DNA of 64,000 nucleotides from Datnioides undecimradiatus (lineage: Eukaryota > Chordata > Actinopteri > Lobotiformes > Datnioididae). The number at the start of each line of letters is the position of its first letter. The first letter of the stretch is position 1. This document shows positions 26,412-39,424 of this stretch, one piece after another. Where the stretch lies: positions 22,318,879 through 22,382,878 of the forward strand of contig WARS01000029.1 of assembly GCA_008933995.1 (NCBI GenBank), written 5' to 3'. A model generated the notes under the pieces. It was not told where the DNA came from, did no database searches, and worked only from the letters and a program-made list of their open reading frames with translations. A program made the position numbers and the translations under genes.

Positions 26412-29171
26412 GTCCATACTCTAGCTTATGTATATATAAGTACAGAGGATGACTGTTTTCATTGTTACTTGTCCACTTCTGCTACGGATGCTGCTAACCT
26501 CTAGGTTTCTGCTGAATCCTGCAGTTGTCTTAGTCATCTCATTATGAATTCTGAATGCCGGCACCGCTATCCCCACTTTTAGCAACAAGAACAATACCAG
26601 CCTCACACATTTTGCACTAAATTAATGTAATAACTCTAACTGTTTGACCGCATGTAAGCGCGGCATCCAGGCTGTGATGTTGTTCAGCTTTGTCATCGTG
26701 ACCACAGGGAGGACGGCGGATTCATCCACGAGGGGGTTCTTGCTGTGGAGGCTGACGGAGCAGCGGTGCTGTTTCGTAACGTAAAAGTTGTCAGACAGCC
26801 CTGCTGACCAACGGTATGTGGGCGCAACCTCATTAATCCTTAAAAAATATATATATATGTATTACATATAGGCATTTTTCTCACATCGGCGGGTGTGATT
26901 TGCATCAGCAGCTCACGGTGCATTGGATTGGAAGTGCATGGAGCAGTGAGAAGAGTACAACCCTAAAATCTTAAATTACAATGAATGCATTTGAAAATGA
27001 TTTGCAAAATCCCGCTGTCAAACAGTATATATAATGCATGTGTGTGCTTTCCTGCACATGGAGTACCATTGTCCTCTCCTGTGCTTGGTAATATGGGATT
27101 TGAGGAAGTTGAATTCCTGATGCTGCACAGATCTTTTTAAACATGAGTTTACAATGAATAGGAAGTAGCGGCGCACTCTGCATTCTATTAGAGGCGAACA
27201 CACACAGATAAAAAGATGGAAAGCTCACACACATGCATATCATACATTTCTAATTTCCTTTGCTGTGTATTAGTGCAGATGCTTTGGCCCCACACATGCA
27301 AGAATGTAGTCTTAAGAGTCTGGTAAGCATTGTTTCAGGTGACCGCGGGGATGTGGTGCTCATTATCCACGCGCTCATCTCCACAGGAGTGACCCCGGGT
27401 CATCGCTGACAGGACTCTGACTCATCATCAAGCAACAAGTCCCCCTTCCAGCGGCAGTTGCATTGTGTTAGCGGTTGTTGCGAGGGCGCCACAGATCTCC
27501 TCAGCAGACGAGCGTTTCTCAGCTCGTCTCGAAGAGGCGGAGGCAGCGAGACACGCATGCAGCACGACCGCAGCGGGGGGGGGGCCCCGGCACGCAGCAC
27601 GGCACTTCTCATTTCAGAAATCTCGCCGCAGTGACAAACTTCAATTCATCCCATCACCTCACAACGGGGAACAGCAAGTAAATATCGGGTGACTAACACG
27701 GCGGCGGCTCGTTCTCTGAACGCCGCTCTTATAAACAACACTTCAGCGCTGATTGTTTCAGGGAAGGCATTAAGTAAAAATAAAACATTAGGCAGCTCAT
27801 AAATGTAAGCGAGGGAGCTTGTTTTGCTGTGTTGCTGCTGCTTTTTTGTAACGCGTACACACGCCGCCGAGCCCCTCGCCCGGTCTTTGGGGCATGACGA
27901 ATAACTCAGAACTGTATTCACTTTCATTCCCACATTGCACATTAACAAGAGGGACGGCAGCTGATGCATTTGAAAAGAAATGTAATTGAGACTGGGTGCA
28001 GTGGACACTCAGATATTAATTTCTCAGAGGGCAGGGCCTGCTGCGGGGCATCAGATAAAATGTAATTAGGCCCACATTTCATTTGAGAGCGCCTGTACAG
28101 CAAACATAGACCTGAGGTGAAATCAGGTCGCCGCTTTGATGATAAGTAATATTGGATGCCAAACGATGTATCAATCATGCCTGCAGGCTACTTAACTAGA
28201 ATTTGTAATTCTTATTCCCCACTGTGGTGAGAAGAAATGTTCTGACAGCTTACTGTACAGGGACTTCATACCTTTCTTTAAGCATCACGACAAGTGAAAG
28301 GGACTTATTGCCAGTGACTAACGGTCTCTCTTTATCCTTGTCCAAAGATAAAATCGCATAAGTTCTCCAGAGTTAAGTGAAAACGTAATCATTCAAGAGC
28401 TTTGACTGTAGGTGGCCCTTGTTCAGTTGTCTGCCCTTCCCTTCTGCACCTGAAGGACTCCTAAACCTGCCGTGTTGACCTGATGAGCTCCATTCTCGAC
28501 CCCTTGAAGCTTTAAACATCTCAACTCAAGGTTTGCTCACCTATTTTTATCAAAAAAAGTCAAAATTAAGTGACAAACACCTTGTTTGTTAAGTTCTTTC
28601 TGATCTGACAACCCAGAAAAGTTAAGCTGAGGAAGGTCGTGATTTGGGTCGCACAGGTACTCGACACAGCAAGGCTAATGAGACACTGCGGTTTGCGCTG
28701 AAACGACTACTTCACTGAGGTTTGCCTAACTTCTCTGTCATGGTTACATAAAGAGTTTTCAGATCAAACACGTCTGGGGACTCCCCGAGGGACCGTCGAC
28801 CGAGGAGCAACAAACCCTCGAGCGCTTCTTCTCATTTGCATCGCCAAGAGGAACGCTGCAGTGACGTAACCCAGTTGAGGTCGGTACGGCAACATAAGTT
28901 CTGCACGACACACAGCGACAAGCCTGAACTTCACTGTCGGCCCATTTGACCATGCATTATCGTTTACATGACAAACTTTCTCCATGCTTTAAAACCGTTG
29001 GTGCTGCATCAGTTCAGCTGTTTAACAAATCAAGGTTCCTCCTGTGCTGGTAGGGTACCTACCCCAGAGCAGGCTAAAAACATCCCTCACAACCTTTGAT
29101 TGTTCCCAGTTCTCGGGGTGCAGGAGCGGCAGCTTGATTAAACCTGGCAAGACTTTGTGTCACGCCATCTT

Positions 29172-29198
29172 CATCAGCAGATGGAGTTTGTTCAGTTG
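29172..29198 (+). repeat. 27-bp word shared with 2284-2310
   Basis: This is the second copy of the word described at 2284, in the same orientation and with one substitution. It lies 132 bases left of the (TAGAA)n retroelement-like tail and 395 bases left of the kinase fragment, so this neighbourhood has received several insertions. Confidence 0.6.
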
Positions 29199-29329
29199 TT
29201 TGGTTCACGTTGAAATGAAAATGGTTCAATTTGGAAAAACCAAAAGCGTGCATAGCAGAGCATCGTACCGTCAGAGGTCTAAAACATTTAACAGTATCAA
29301 ATAGCATCGTATTCCCTTTCAATCCCTTT

Positions 29330-29390
29330 TAGAATAAAATAGAATAGAATAGAATAGAATAGAATACCTTTACTGTCTGTTGGACCAGTT
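29330..29390. repeat. (TAGAA)n pentamer run with retroelement-like tail
   Basis: About seven TAGAA units (29330-29366) lead into TACCTTTACTGTC. In fish genomes this pair marks the 3' tail of a common LINE family, whose poly-pentamer end is followed by CCTTTATTGTC. Only the tail is recognisable here. Confidence 0.55.
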
Positions 29391-29592
29391 TTGGGTAAAC
29401 GTTCATCAGGCGTTTGGAGGGTCTGATTGATCATTTATTTTTAGACCAGCGTGTGAAAGCACAGTTTCATGTCTTTCATTTGATATCCTTTATCATGGGC
29501 TCTACACATCAGTCCGGGACATACAGGTATGCAAATTGAAGACGGTCTATTGAAGTGCGCACCAGAGCTCTTCCACGTTGCCAGATCCTTAC

Positions 29593-29753
29593 CTGCACCA
29601 CCTGGTCTGAGTGTGTGAAGCCCACTGTGCTTCTGAGACTTCACAGTCTAAGCCAAAGTCAATTACTTTTACCCTCAATGGCTGCGGTAAGTGTTCCACA
29701 ATCATTATATTCTCAGGTTTCAGATCTGCATGCACAATCCCTTTGCTCCTCAG
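29593..29753 (-). pseudogene. Decayed HIPK-like protein kinase exon fragment
   Basis: Read on the minus strand, 53 codons match the catalytic-loop to activation-segment part of homeodomain-interacting protein kinases. HADLKPENIM carries the catalytic Asp, and VKVIDFG carries the magnesium-binding DFG. The piece ends TRWCR at an AG|GTAAGG donor (GT at 29592-29591). HIPKs normally have a Tyr in the activation loop before SRYYR; here that region reads ASHTQTRWCR, so the Tyr is missing. Upstream the frame stays open to 29879 but the homology stops abruptly at about 29753. Weak similarity (QLEVLSLHG) seems to continue in a shifted frame. The N-lobe and the C-lobe after the activation loop are not found nearby. 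The retained donor suggests a duplicated genomic fragment, not a processed copy. A live gene from a fish HIPK-like expansion with distant exons is less likely. Confidence 0.65.
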
Positions 29754-29879
29754 GAGCCGTGGAGGCTTAGCACCTCCAACTGAAATCCTGGATAGCAATA
29801 TTATGAGAAGGTCAACCACACTGTAGCAGTTAACATTTCCGAATGTCTTACCAGGGGCACTGCTTGGATTTGGGTTCAC

Positions 29880-32800
29880 GCGAGGGCAAGCTACTGACTT
29901 TCAGGTGCAACAGAAGTAAAAACACCTTGCAACGGCATGCAGTGCAATACAGTGTGATACAAGAGCCGATGCACAGGCTGTGTTACATGCACCAGCTGTA
30001 ATAGTTGTGTGAAAGATTGAAGACGGCAGTCATGCAGCTCGGTAAACTTCCAGCGCTGCCATAAAGCTTTCCGGAGTTCAGGTCGTGATTTGCATCCATC
30101 ACTGTGGTTGCATTGTGGCATCGTCAGATGTCAGACGCGTTTGTTACGTTCCAGTACGTCTGAGCGGAGAGGTCAGAGTTGATTAATATTGATTGATAAT
30201 TAATATTCAGGGTTTAGTTTGACATTTAGTTCCCTCACCGCTCAGCGAAAAGCAAGTGTGATGTGGATTCGAATTAATTCCGCAATCATTTCATCTTTAC
30301 TCTATTACTTAACTGACTGTATATTTATATTTTGTACGTACTGAATATGAACGCGGCATTTAAATAGTTTTCTAAGAATGCATTTCCCTGCTTGATTAGT
30401 GATGTCAGACGTTTATTTATTTTATAAACCTCCCTGCAAATGGCAGTTTGCTCTGTTTCACTGCTGCTGGTTGAGGCCACAAGGCACTTCCTCCCACCAG
30501 TGCGCTGGGTAATGACATTTATCATAAACAGCTGCGTGCGTGCTGCTACGTCTGAATGAGTGTCAAAGAGCTCGCCTCTGTGCTCCCTGAATTTCACACG
30601 GTAAGTAATATTTCCGCCTTCTGACAAAACAGGCAAATCACTGCTTAATTCCAAAGTCATACATACCGTATTGAATGTAATGTATCTCACATTTACGTTA
30701 TAGCTTACATTGCACTTGCAGATCCAAAGGCATTTTGTAAAGCGGGCAGATGCATTAATCTAAACGCCACAACCAGCCTCCCCCATCCCCTCTCTGCACA
30801 CAAAACAATCTACAATCTGTTTCCCCCGTGGTGGCTCCTCCTGACTTATGCAGAACTCAAATCTTGCCAGAGTAATTTATTACTTTCCTTCGCGTTGGGC
30901 GAGTCTCCATTCTGCAGCATAAAGAGCCGGCAGCGAGCCCGAAATGCTCGCACATCATTATGCAGTGCAGAGATAGTGTAACCTGCATGACAAGACCTGA
31001 GCATTAGCTCTACGTATAGAGCTTTATCTGTGCAGGTATAAGCTAATTCAGGTGCAATCCTACCAGGTCTTAAACAGTGTGAACAGAATGGCTCTGACCC
31101 TTGCATGGGTCACCGGATTCACACACGCTCAGTAATTCCAGAGGACTGAAATGTCATCACCTGCCTTTCATGGTGCATCACAAGGACACAGTGAGTCATG
31201 ATCAGATGTGATAGCCATAACTGCGCCCGTGGAGGTAGTAAAAAACCCACAGCGAGTTGGGAACTGGCAGTTTTATATATATATATATGTGCACATATGT
31301 GAGTCATAAAACAAACCTGAATTTAAATAAGAACAGTATTTGCATATTTTTGAATGTATAGGATGTCTCTGGCTTTTATTTTGCCTTATTTATCTGTGAT
31401 GAGCCATTGTTTGGGCCAATCAGTAAAAGGTTTCTGAAGCTGCAGCTTGAATTCAGTAAAAGACGAGGCGCTGAGGCGCACTCCCGTTCAGAATTGGGCA
31501 ATTTTACGTTGTGTTGTCCACATTGTTTAGCTGCGCGACTATCTCTGATTGGCTTGCAGGGACACTAATGGCCAAAGTTTGAATTCGCATCATTTCCAAA
31601 TCAATTGTTGTGGCCTCTTTGCTCAAGCTTTAGGGACAAACAATCAATGCAACTGAGGAAATAAAATGTGGTTTTTACCTTCCTGCAAGTGACAGCGAGG
31701 AGTTCAGGTTAGGACGCAGTGAACATCGAGTAATACATACAAATGTGGCTGCAGGCCTTCAAAAATATACTGTCTATGAAGAGTCTGGTGTTTAATCGTG
31801 ATCGACCGAGTCAGTGCTATTGCAAAGATGGAACAATAAATAGAAATCAGTCACACTAAACTCAGCATCTTGGTGTCAGAAGAGTGGATGCAAATTCAGC
31901 CCAGAGGATTTGTGAGGGGCTCATCATTGTCGTCTTCCGCGCAGCGTTGTCGAACAGAAAGAAGCCGGGTTCAGCCAATCACTGCGGTCTTCGAAACAAA
32001 CGAAAACCCAGTTCAAAGACTTTCACCGCAGCCCAAAGTCGAGCCAATGCCGCTGGAATATGGCAACAAGGACTTGGTTATCATCGGTGTGGCAGCTTCC
32101 CTCCAGGCGGGCACTCCACTTGACCATTCTTACCAGAATTGAATCGTCTCTAATCCTGCTAATACCTAAAACCAACAATTTGATTAACGGAGCATGCTGT
32201 ACCCGCACAGCACGGTTGGATTTTATTTTATTTCTATAGATTCACTATTAGGGGTAAAACTGGTCCACAGCAGCACCAGTTAGGAGCTACAGAGAAGAAA
32301 CATATGAACATATGACAAGATCCTAAATGATTCATTAGTTATTCTTTACTTTCATGTGAACATTTTACATACTAAGATCATCAGTGACTCATTTAAAACA
32401 CTATAAAGTATATATATGTGCAGGTAAATCCCAGGTATTCCATCCATATGTACATCAATGCCAACAGTCGATGTGGAAAGTAAGGTGTGGAGGTTGTCTG
32501 ACTTTGAAGTTTGCATCCGTAACCGCAACCATTCCCTTACACGACAGCTATGTTGCATCGGTGTGTCCATCAACATTTCATTGGTTCTCTGGGTGGGGGG
32601 TGGGGGTTGTAACATTGCCCGGTGCTAATGTACTTTTCCGGCGAAGGGCGGGATGCCATAACACTACGAGCGTGCCAAACAAATCAAAAGTCGAGATGCT
32701 GCAGACGAGTGCGTGCAGCGTTTCCACCGACCTTGAGAGTCAAAGTGCGAAATGTCAGCGCTGATTACCAGAAGCTCTCCGGGGACCGAGGAACATGTTC

Positions 32801-35800
32801 AGGTGCGCTTAGTGGTCATTATAACAAAAACATTATGTATAAAGCGCTTTTTAATGCAAGTTACAATTCGTTTTATATACAATTAAAAGGACAGAGAGCA
32901 ATATTTCATAAAATCTGATGACATACAAACAGAGGATGTTTTGTTATAGTTATAGTTTGCTTCACTGATCTCCTTCATGGGGACATTTCATCTGTGAACG
33001 TTCATTAAGGAGCATAATCCATTCTGGCGCCTCCAGAAATGAATCCAAACAGTCGTAACGGCCTCGAAAATGGCCCCGCTCACGATTCTTCAATGGTGTC
33101 CGACGCTTAAATCGTCTCGTTTTCCAGATTTTTCAACCACGAGTCCAATACCTCGACCGATCATCAGCACAAGCTTCAATATACAAAAAAAAATAAAAAA
33201 AATTCTTAAGGTAAAATGCATTTCAAATATTTAGTGAATTTGGATTCTTTACCCGTCGGACTTGTTGGCATAGACAGGAAAATGTTCTGAAACACGCCGC
33301 GGCCCAGCTTGCTCCTGCAGACGCCCACTGCATTTGCAGTTAGATCATGGGAAAAGGGTTTTTTTTGTTGCTGCTGCAAGCCAGTGTCACACTACACACG
33401 GAGCCACCTGGATTAAAAGGTCATTCTCTCCTATTGCAATTTCACAATTCACCGCCGAGCGAAGACAGACCCGGAGGTTCATCTGCCGGTGTTTAAAGAA
33501 GCCAGCGGGGGGCCGGGAAGACGAGACGACCATCTTTCTTGTTGTCATCATTACTGATGATTGATTTTTAGAGACAGAAACAGAGAAATACAGAAAGAGA
33601 AATTACAGCAGAATACTACAGCTTTTTAATAATAGCTACACTGCAATATGGATTCTCTTGGATGAATTATTATTGGTAATATCAGGCGCAGGGGATCTGG
33701 AGAATGAGGAGTACTGATAACAATAGAGGTGGAGCGGGAGGGGGGGGCAAGGGGAAATGCCTCACGCACATTTTTTTTTTTTTAATGGAGTTTACTCAAG
33801 TTACATTTCTTCTTGCACAATAAGCAATTTCAGCCCAGTCGATAAAAGCCGCTGCGAAATTGTTTACTTCCCTCGCAGGTAAATCATTTCAAAATTGGTT
33901 TGATATTAAGGCATATCCCTGAGAGCATGTACAGTTTGGATGTGGGTGATTACAAAGCAAACCGCTGCAACCTTCCCGGACTTCATCAGGACCCCTGTAC
34001 TCTTTCTAATTAGCTCTTTATCCCTCCAGGACACAAGATAATGGCCAGGTGTAAGCGAAGTTTGCAGGGGGGATTTCTGCCGCAGGTACGTATTCGATCC
34101 TTTACGTGTGTTCTTGGAATGAAACCGGCGCATTTGTCAAGCTTCAGAGTCAAGTGGGACTAGGGCATGTTAGGAAAGCATTATCTTGTGTGCCCTCGGT
34201 AGAGTCGGCCCAGGAGATCTGCCACAACTCGATGTTCGTCTTTGCAGGTTCTTCTGGATTCAAAGCTGTCTGGCTCCCTCTGTGCAGCTGCTAGAATATT
34301 ACTACCGTGTGAACTTAGTGTCATGGTGACCCTGTCCACTCTCCCTCTCCTTCCTCTACACCCTTGGACACGAACACACTCAGACCGCCCCGGGCTGTCT
34401 ACACATGATCACCGGCAGAATCGCTTTGCACCGGCGTGAACCACCACTCTCTCCCGCCGAGAGAGCGATAATGCTAAACTGAACTGCGGTGCTACCTCGG
34501 GTGTTAAATACCACTCAGATTTTACAAGTCGTGTTACTTTAAATGGAGCCGAGTTACCGCACAGCCGAGCAGGAAACTTAAAAATGGAGGGGGCCTCGGA
34601 CTCTGCAGAGATCCCGTATGATTTAATAAGTATCAGTTTCCAACAGTTCTTGTTTATAAATCATGCGATGCCAAATCAGCGCTGGGCTGAGCTCTCAGCG
34701 CTGGCTGTGTTCGACTCACCTCGACTCAGGCTGCTAATCACTGGCCTGACCGTGAAGACGTTCATTTAAAATGTAAAGCGTGCAAGTGAGCAGCTCTGCC
34801 CGGCCACAGTAAGGCTGTCTGACCTTGCGTTGCAGCGTGCGCCTGCAGCATGTGGCTGCCACACACCCTGTAACCACAAATGTCTGCAGAGAGCTTCGGC
34901 CTTTTCGTGGGCTTCTCTTCCCTTTATTAACTGCCCACTAGTACTCACTCTAACTGACTGTCTCCTTCTCTGTGTCTCACCTAACTGGGTCAGCAGATAC
35001 AGTCATCTGCCTGCCCAGATGCATCTCATCAGTAATTAATGCAGCCATGTAGAGGTTATTGCCTTCAGGTCCGACCTGTAACTTGCAGGACTTTATAATA
35101 TATACTATATATATAATATATACTTTAATATATACTTGTGTTTTCGCTCAGTCCAGCGTTATCAGCCTGTTTATTCCCGACACAGCTGCGCTGCACTTGA
35201 GCTTAGCCTCCTGTGTGTGTGCCCTTCAGAGGGCTTCTTTTAGATGCTCTTCGAGAAGGAGACTCTTTGTTGCATTCATATTCTGCAATGTCCAATTTGT
35301 TACACGCACAAGTAAAAACCGATGAATGCAGAAAATGTTTTATGGCGGCCGTGCAGAGCTGCTGCCACATGTTGCTGCTTGATTTACTCCTCACCAAAGG
35401 ATTCTCCGTACAGATTCTGTATTTCTCAGTAGCCCTCTGCATAACGCCGCCGCCTCTCCTCTGAAGCCTTTCACACATCTTTCTTACTAAAGGATCGGTG
35501 TTGCTAAAGGATGTTTTTCACAATAAGGCATGGTGCATTACCATAGCCAGCCCCGGTTTCCAGCCTGCAGAATAAATATTTCCCACTGTCAATAAAGCAC
35601 CGTGTGAATGAGGGATGCGGGGAAGATTTAGAGAGCGAGGAGGCGCGCGGGGGAAGTCCTGATCATCGAGGTGTACGTTTTCACCCTCGCCGTGCATTCG
35701 TCTTGTTAGCTGTTCATTAATAACGAACTGGGCTCGGGAAGTAGTTTGTCAGCCCTATCGCACTGGTCTTTTCTCATACGCCATCACTCCAAAGCAGAAG

Positions 35801-36515
35801 TACAATGCGTGCCCTCCTCAATGACCCATAACTCCCGACTAAATCAACCTCGCGTGGAAAGAGCGGCGACGGGCATGAATCACAGCAACACGCTGGCGGG
35901 ATTTATCCTCTCACGGGGGGACGTGTACAGTAAACAGCGCGGCTCAACCACATATTAATTTTGTGAATTATTAATTTGAAAGCGCGCAGACGCAAACGCA
36001 CATATGAAAAACTGCAATATCTATTATGGCTTTTGAGTGCTCGGATGGATAAAGCACAGGCTCTGCCAGAATTATTGCTTCAGTGTGTTCAACACTGCAG
36101 GGAGCTCTACGAATAAATGAGCACGCAGACTGTAGGAAGTGTCGTAGGGTACTTATTAAATCAGCAATAGTATACATAGGATTATAATACTGTAGTGTTC
36201 ATATATTGTGTATAATATGGTATTTATAATATAAGTCGTTTGAGGTACTTTCGGCAGATGCCGGCGTTTAATACTCGCTCCTGTGTTGTCTGGGTTAGGG
36301 ATGGAGACGTGGAGAGAAGCTCCTGGTGGATGATATTCCTTGCCAGTATTCAAGTCTACTGCTTTTTGATCATTGCGATTTAGAATATGCGCGCCAAGAA
36401 GGGAGAGTTAAAGTGTTATCTGTTCCCCCGTGGCTTTTATACCTGGTGGAGGCAAAAGAGCCGGTGAAACAAGGAAATGCTTCAAAACGCTGTATTATTC
36501 AGTGGTAATCGTAAT
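29880..36515. other. Intergenic stretch, no supported gene
   Basis: There is no continuation of the kinase homology on the minus strand. AT-rich simple patches lie at 31273-31288, 35096-35143 and 36180-36235, with T/A runs at 33184-33202 and 33771-33783. A 90-codon frame (31870-32142 plus) has no recognisable features. The remainder looks unique. Confidence 0.6.
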
Positions 36516-37068
36516 AAAAGAAGAAGAAGAAAAGGTTGGGGGAGAAGGAAACATAGACGAGGATAGCAAAGGAGGCCAAGGACAAGGGAAAAGCAGACTG
36601 GATAAAAAGGATAGAGAAGGGGAGAGGAAAGCAGTAAGTGGAGGAGAAGGACAGGGGGAAACGGGCGAGGAGGTGGCCAAGAAAGAAAGGGAAAAACTAA
36701 AGAAGAAGAAAAAGAAAACAGAAGAGGAAGGGGAGAGAAGAAACAGTATTGAGGACAAGATGAGAATTAGAGGGAGAGAACAAAAAAGGGAAAAGGAAGC
36801 TAAGGAAAGGAAAGGAGAGGAGGAACAGTAGGAGACGAAGATGGGGACAGAAGGGAGAGAGGCAAAAGCAGAAAAAGATGGAAAACACTTCAAACGTGAG
36901 CAGAAAAGGGGAAGAAAGAGGAGGAGATAAATGAGAGGTAGGCAGACAAGGTGGTGAAGCGAGAGGACGGGGAAGGAGACGAGGGGAGACGGAGACAGAC
37001 GGAGGTGGAAAGCGATGCCAGGAAGAGAAGAAGAAAGAGAGGGAAGCAAAGCGTGCGGGGAGGAAGTG
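36516..37068 (+). repeat. Purine-rich (GA) tract of about 550 bp
   Basis: The plus strand is roughly 85 percent purine over about 550 bases, made of GAAG, GGAGA, AAAGG and AGAAG words without a fixed unit. The long open frames across it on both strands (to 133 and 201 codons) are low-complexity Lys/Glu/Arg or Ser/Leu/Pro strings with no domain. They follow from the base bias and are not counted as genes. Such tracts can form triplex DNA and often evolve from GA microsatellites. Confidence 0.85.
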
Positions 37069-37259
37069 GAGCACAGATTCATATCACACACCGTGGACAC
37101 TGGCCGATGAATTCAGAATTTAAGTATACTATAAAGGCAGGAGCACGACATGAGTCCAACCCTGTTTGTATTGTGCGCGTGTGTTTGTGAATGTCGGTGC
37201 ATGTGGTGACGTAACTAGCCCTTTTTTAAAACCTCTTGTTCACGATCCTTTCATCTCCA

Positions 37260-37510
37260 GTAATCCTTTTCTCTTTGGAAGCGCGGATTACGTCCTCGCG
37301 CGCCGGACTAAAGTCTTCATCCGCACAGAAACACGATAACCTGTCACTCTCACCTTCAGCGTCAGTAACCGCACGGGCGCGGTTTCGCGTAGGCCCCGCG
37401 AAGAAGACAATGTTTATCGCGTTCGGCCGGTACGACGCAGACGGTGTCATTACATATGCTGCTGCTGCCATCGCCGCCTGCAGCTCGCCGGCGCAGCCAA
37501 GCACCGCTGG
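37260..37510. promoter_or_regulatory. Isolated CpG-rich block
   Basis: About 30 CpG dinucleotides fall within 250 bases, including GCGCGGATTACG, TCGCGCGCCGG and TCGCGTTCGGCCGG, while flanking DNA is CpG-poor. Such blocks in vertebrates usually mark promoters or developmental enhancers. Open frames on either strand (37236-37673 plus, 37226-37504 minus) resemble nothing known. No splice-linked gene is visible nearby. Confidence 0.4.
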
Positions 37511-39400
37511 TTTCCATGGAGGTAATCTGCAATGGCAGAGGCAGTCTAGATTATGGATAGGAGATGAGACTGCGGGCTGGCCACGGGCGTCCCCCCAAGC
37601 TTTTGTCTGTCACGCTGTTTCGCTGAAGCGCAGGGTACCTCTTTGGGGGATGAAAGGATCTATCTGTCTGTAACTGAGCTCGCAGAGAGGATGAAATGGA
37701 TTTGGCTGGGGTGGGGCTGGCGAAACACTTAAACATCTCCGCTCGACTCGAGCCGCAAAGCAGATACACAGAGCACGACCGCTCGGCTCGTAACAGGTGT
37801 CCAAAGCGATCATGTAAACGCTGAGTGAAGACAACGGGCCCCGGCGCGAGCGACGCAGGAACCTCCGCGAAAGGGTGACGGCTTAGCGTGCGGCGCACAA
37901 AAGCTAAATGGATTAATGCTGTACAGCAATTTAGCATTTTCACATTCAGTCCTTTAACTGTCACTTCCTCGTATTTACGGACTTTTCACGCGGGGAACGT
38001 GTTTACCATGGAGAAGCAAATCTCTGTCGTTGAGAGTAATCGACCTCCTATACGCCTACATTTAATATCATCTGTCTGCGCCAAGGCTCTCTGCCCCTTT
38101 TGACGGAGTTTCTGCAGACGTGCCTGGGCATGAAATCCTCCAATGTTCACTGCGGCCCGCGCGTTCTGCGAAGCATGATTTGAATTTCGACTTCAAACGT
38201 TTTTATTTCCTTGACTCGCATCTCATTGAATTCACGCGCGCCCTCGAAATGTTGGAACAACCGCTTGCAAACAAACGAGGAAGTACGGCACGCGTCGCTG
38301 AGAAAAAGCCTCTTTTCCAACGAGGGCACGGATCCAACAGCGCTGCTCGTGGAAACGAAAGATGAAAAAGAAAATACGACAGGTATAAACGCTGCTGAGA
38401 GACGCTTTTATTTACTTTGGAAGTCCAAAAGTTTACAAAGTAATGACTGCGGCAAAAGACATGACACTTTGATTTCATTTAATATGAGGAGGAGTGACAG
38501 CAAAGGGAAGCACTTGAGGAAAGCCAAATAAAATGTATTGTGAGAACAATGCAATAAAAACCCAAGGAAAAAAGAAACCGCGCTCCGTCCACGACAGCGT
38601 ATAATTTCATTGAATGTTCAGTAAAGAAGATTACTGTTTCATCAAGCTGCATTTCATGAGGTGTATACAGTATAATGGAAAACAGTATCTGTATTTCATA
38701 AAGCTAAGGTATCGTGCAGAAGTCGAAGAAGACGGCGCGCGCCGAGTCGGAGGACAAAGTTTGCCGACCCATCAGTTTCTGCACTCTTATTGAGGTCCAG
38801 TGCAGAATGTGTCGAACCACGGGAGGATAGTGTGTCATAGGCGGCGTGCATTAGGCGGGATCTTGCCTCTGGGGTGGAAGCATGCAAGGTCAGGAAAAGC
38901 ATTTGTGTCGGAGCAACTCACGTGATGAAGTTGCCAACAACACCGCAGAGCAATACATCAAGTCTTTGGACCTTCTTGGTGTCATCTGCCTCTTGCAGAC
39001 AGTCTTAATGGAGTTTTGGGGGCTTCATCCTTACCCATTAGAGACACGGGGCAGGTTACATGGTGTTGCATTGTTGCAGCAACGTTTTAGACCTTATTTC
39101 AATGGAGCCGCCTCCATCAGAAGGTTCTGGAGGGTTAGTTTGGAGATATACAATTGTGAAAAGCGGCATACCATCATGACATCTTGTTGACCTTTTCAGG
39201 GTAGAGAGAAAACGAAAACGTCCAAACTGGTGAAAGCTCTGCTGCGCCGAAGCTGTTCGACGACATCCCGCTAAGCTGTGCATTTCCTGTTTTGTGTTGT
39301 AGCCTCACGTTTCCATCACTGCCCTCATGCGTTGTCAGCCTCCTTGATGATCCACACCTGCATCTCCTTAGCCCCTGATTTAGCCTGGAGTTGACCCCCC

Positions 39401-39424
39401 ATATATATATATATATATATATAT
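39401..39424. repeat. (AT)n microsatellite
   Basis: About 12 AT units preceded by a C run. Such a run can extrude a small cruciform. Confidence 0.95.

Larger units (their letters stand above)
17461..29171. other. Intergenic stretch, no supported gene
   Basis: The stretch holds the microsatellites listed separately, a GAA-rich patch (24747-24768), a (TA)n run at 26846-26860 and the candidate block 24120-24300. A G/C run (27575-27590) sits in a CpG-richer patch at about 27465-27720. At 17918-17953 a frame reads CIAAQGDYSEED, weakly reminiscent of a transposase C-terminus. No exon of a known gene was found. Confidence 0.6.

Noticed and set aside
31870-32142. 90-codon plus-strand frame
   Set aside because: An overlapping shifted frame is equally open. 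No family match and no splice sites with matching partners.
36430-37100. 133-codon plus and 201-codon minus frames over the purine tract
   Set aside because: They are Lys/Glu/Arg and Ser/Leu/Pro low-complexity strings produced by strand base bias, with no folded-domain signature.
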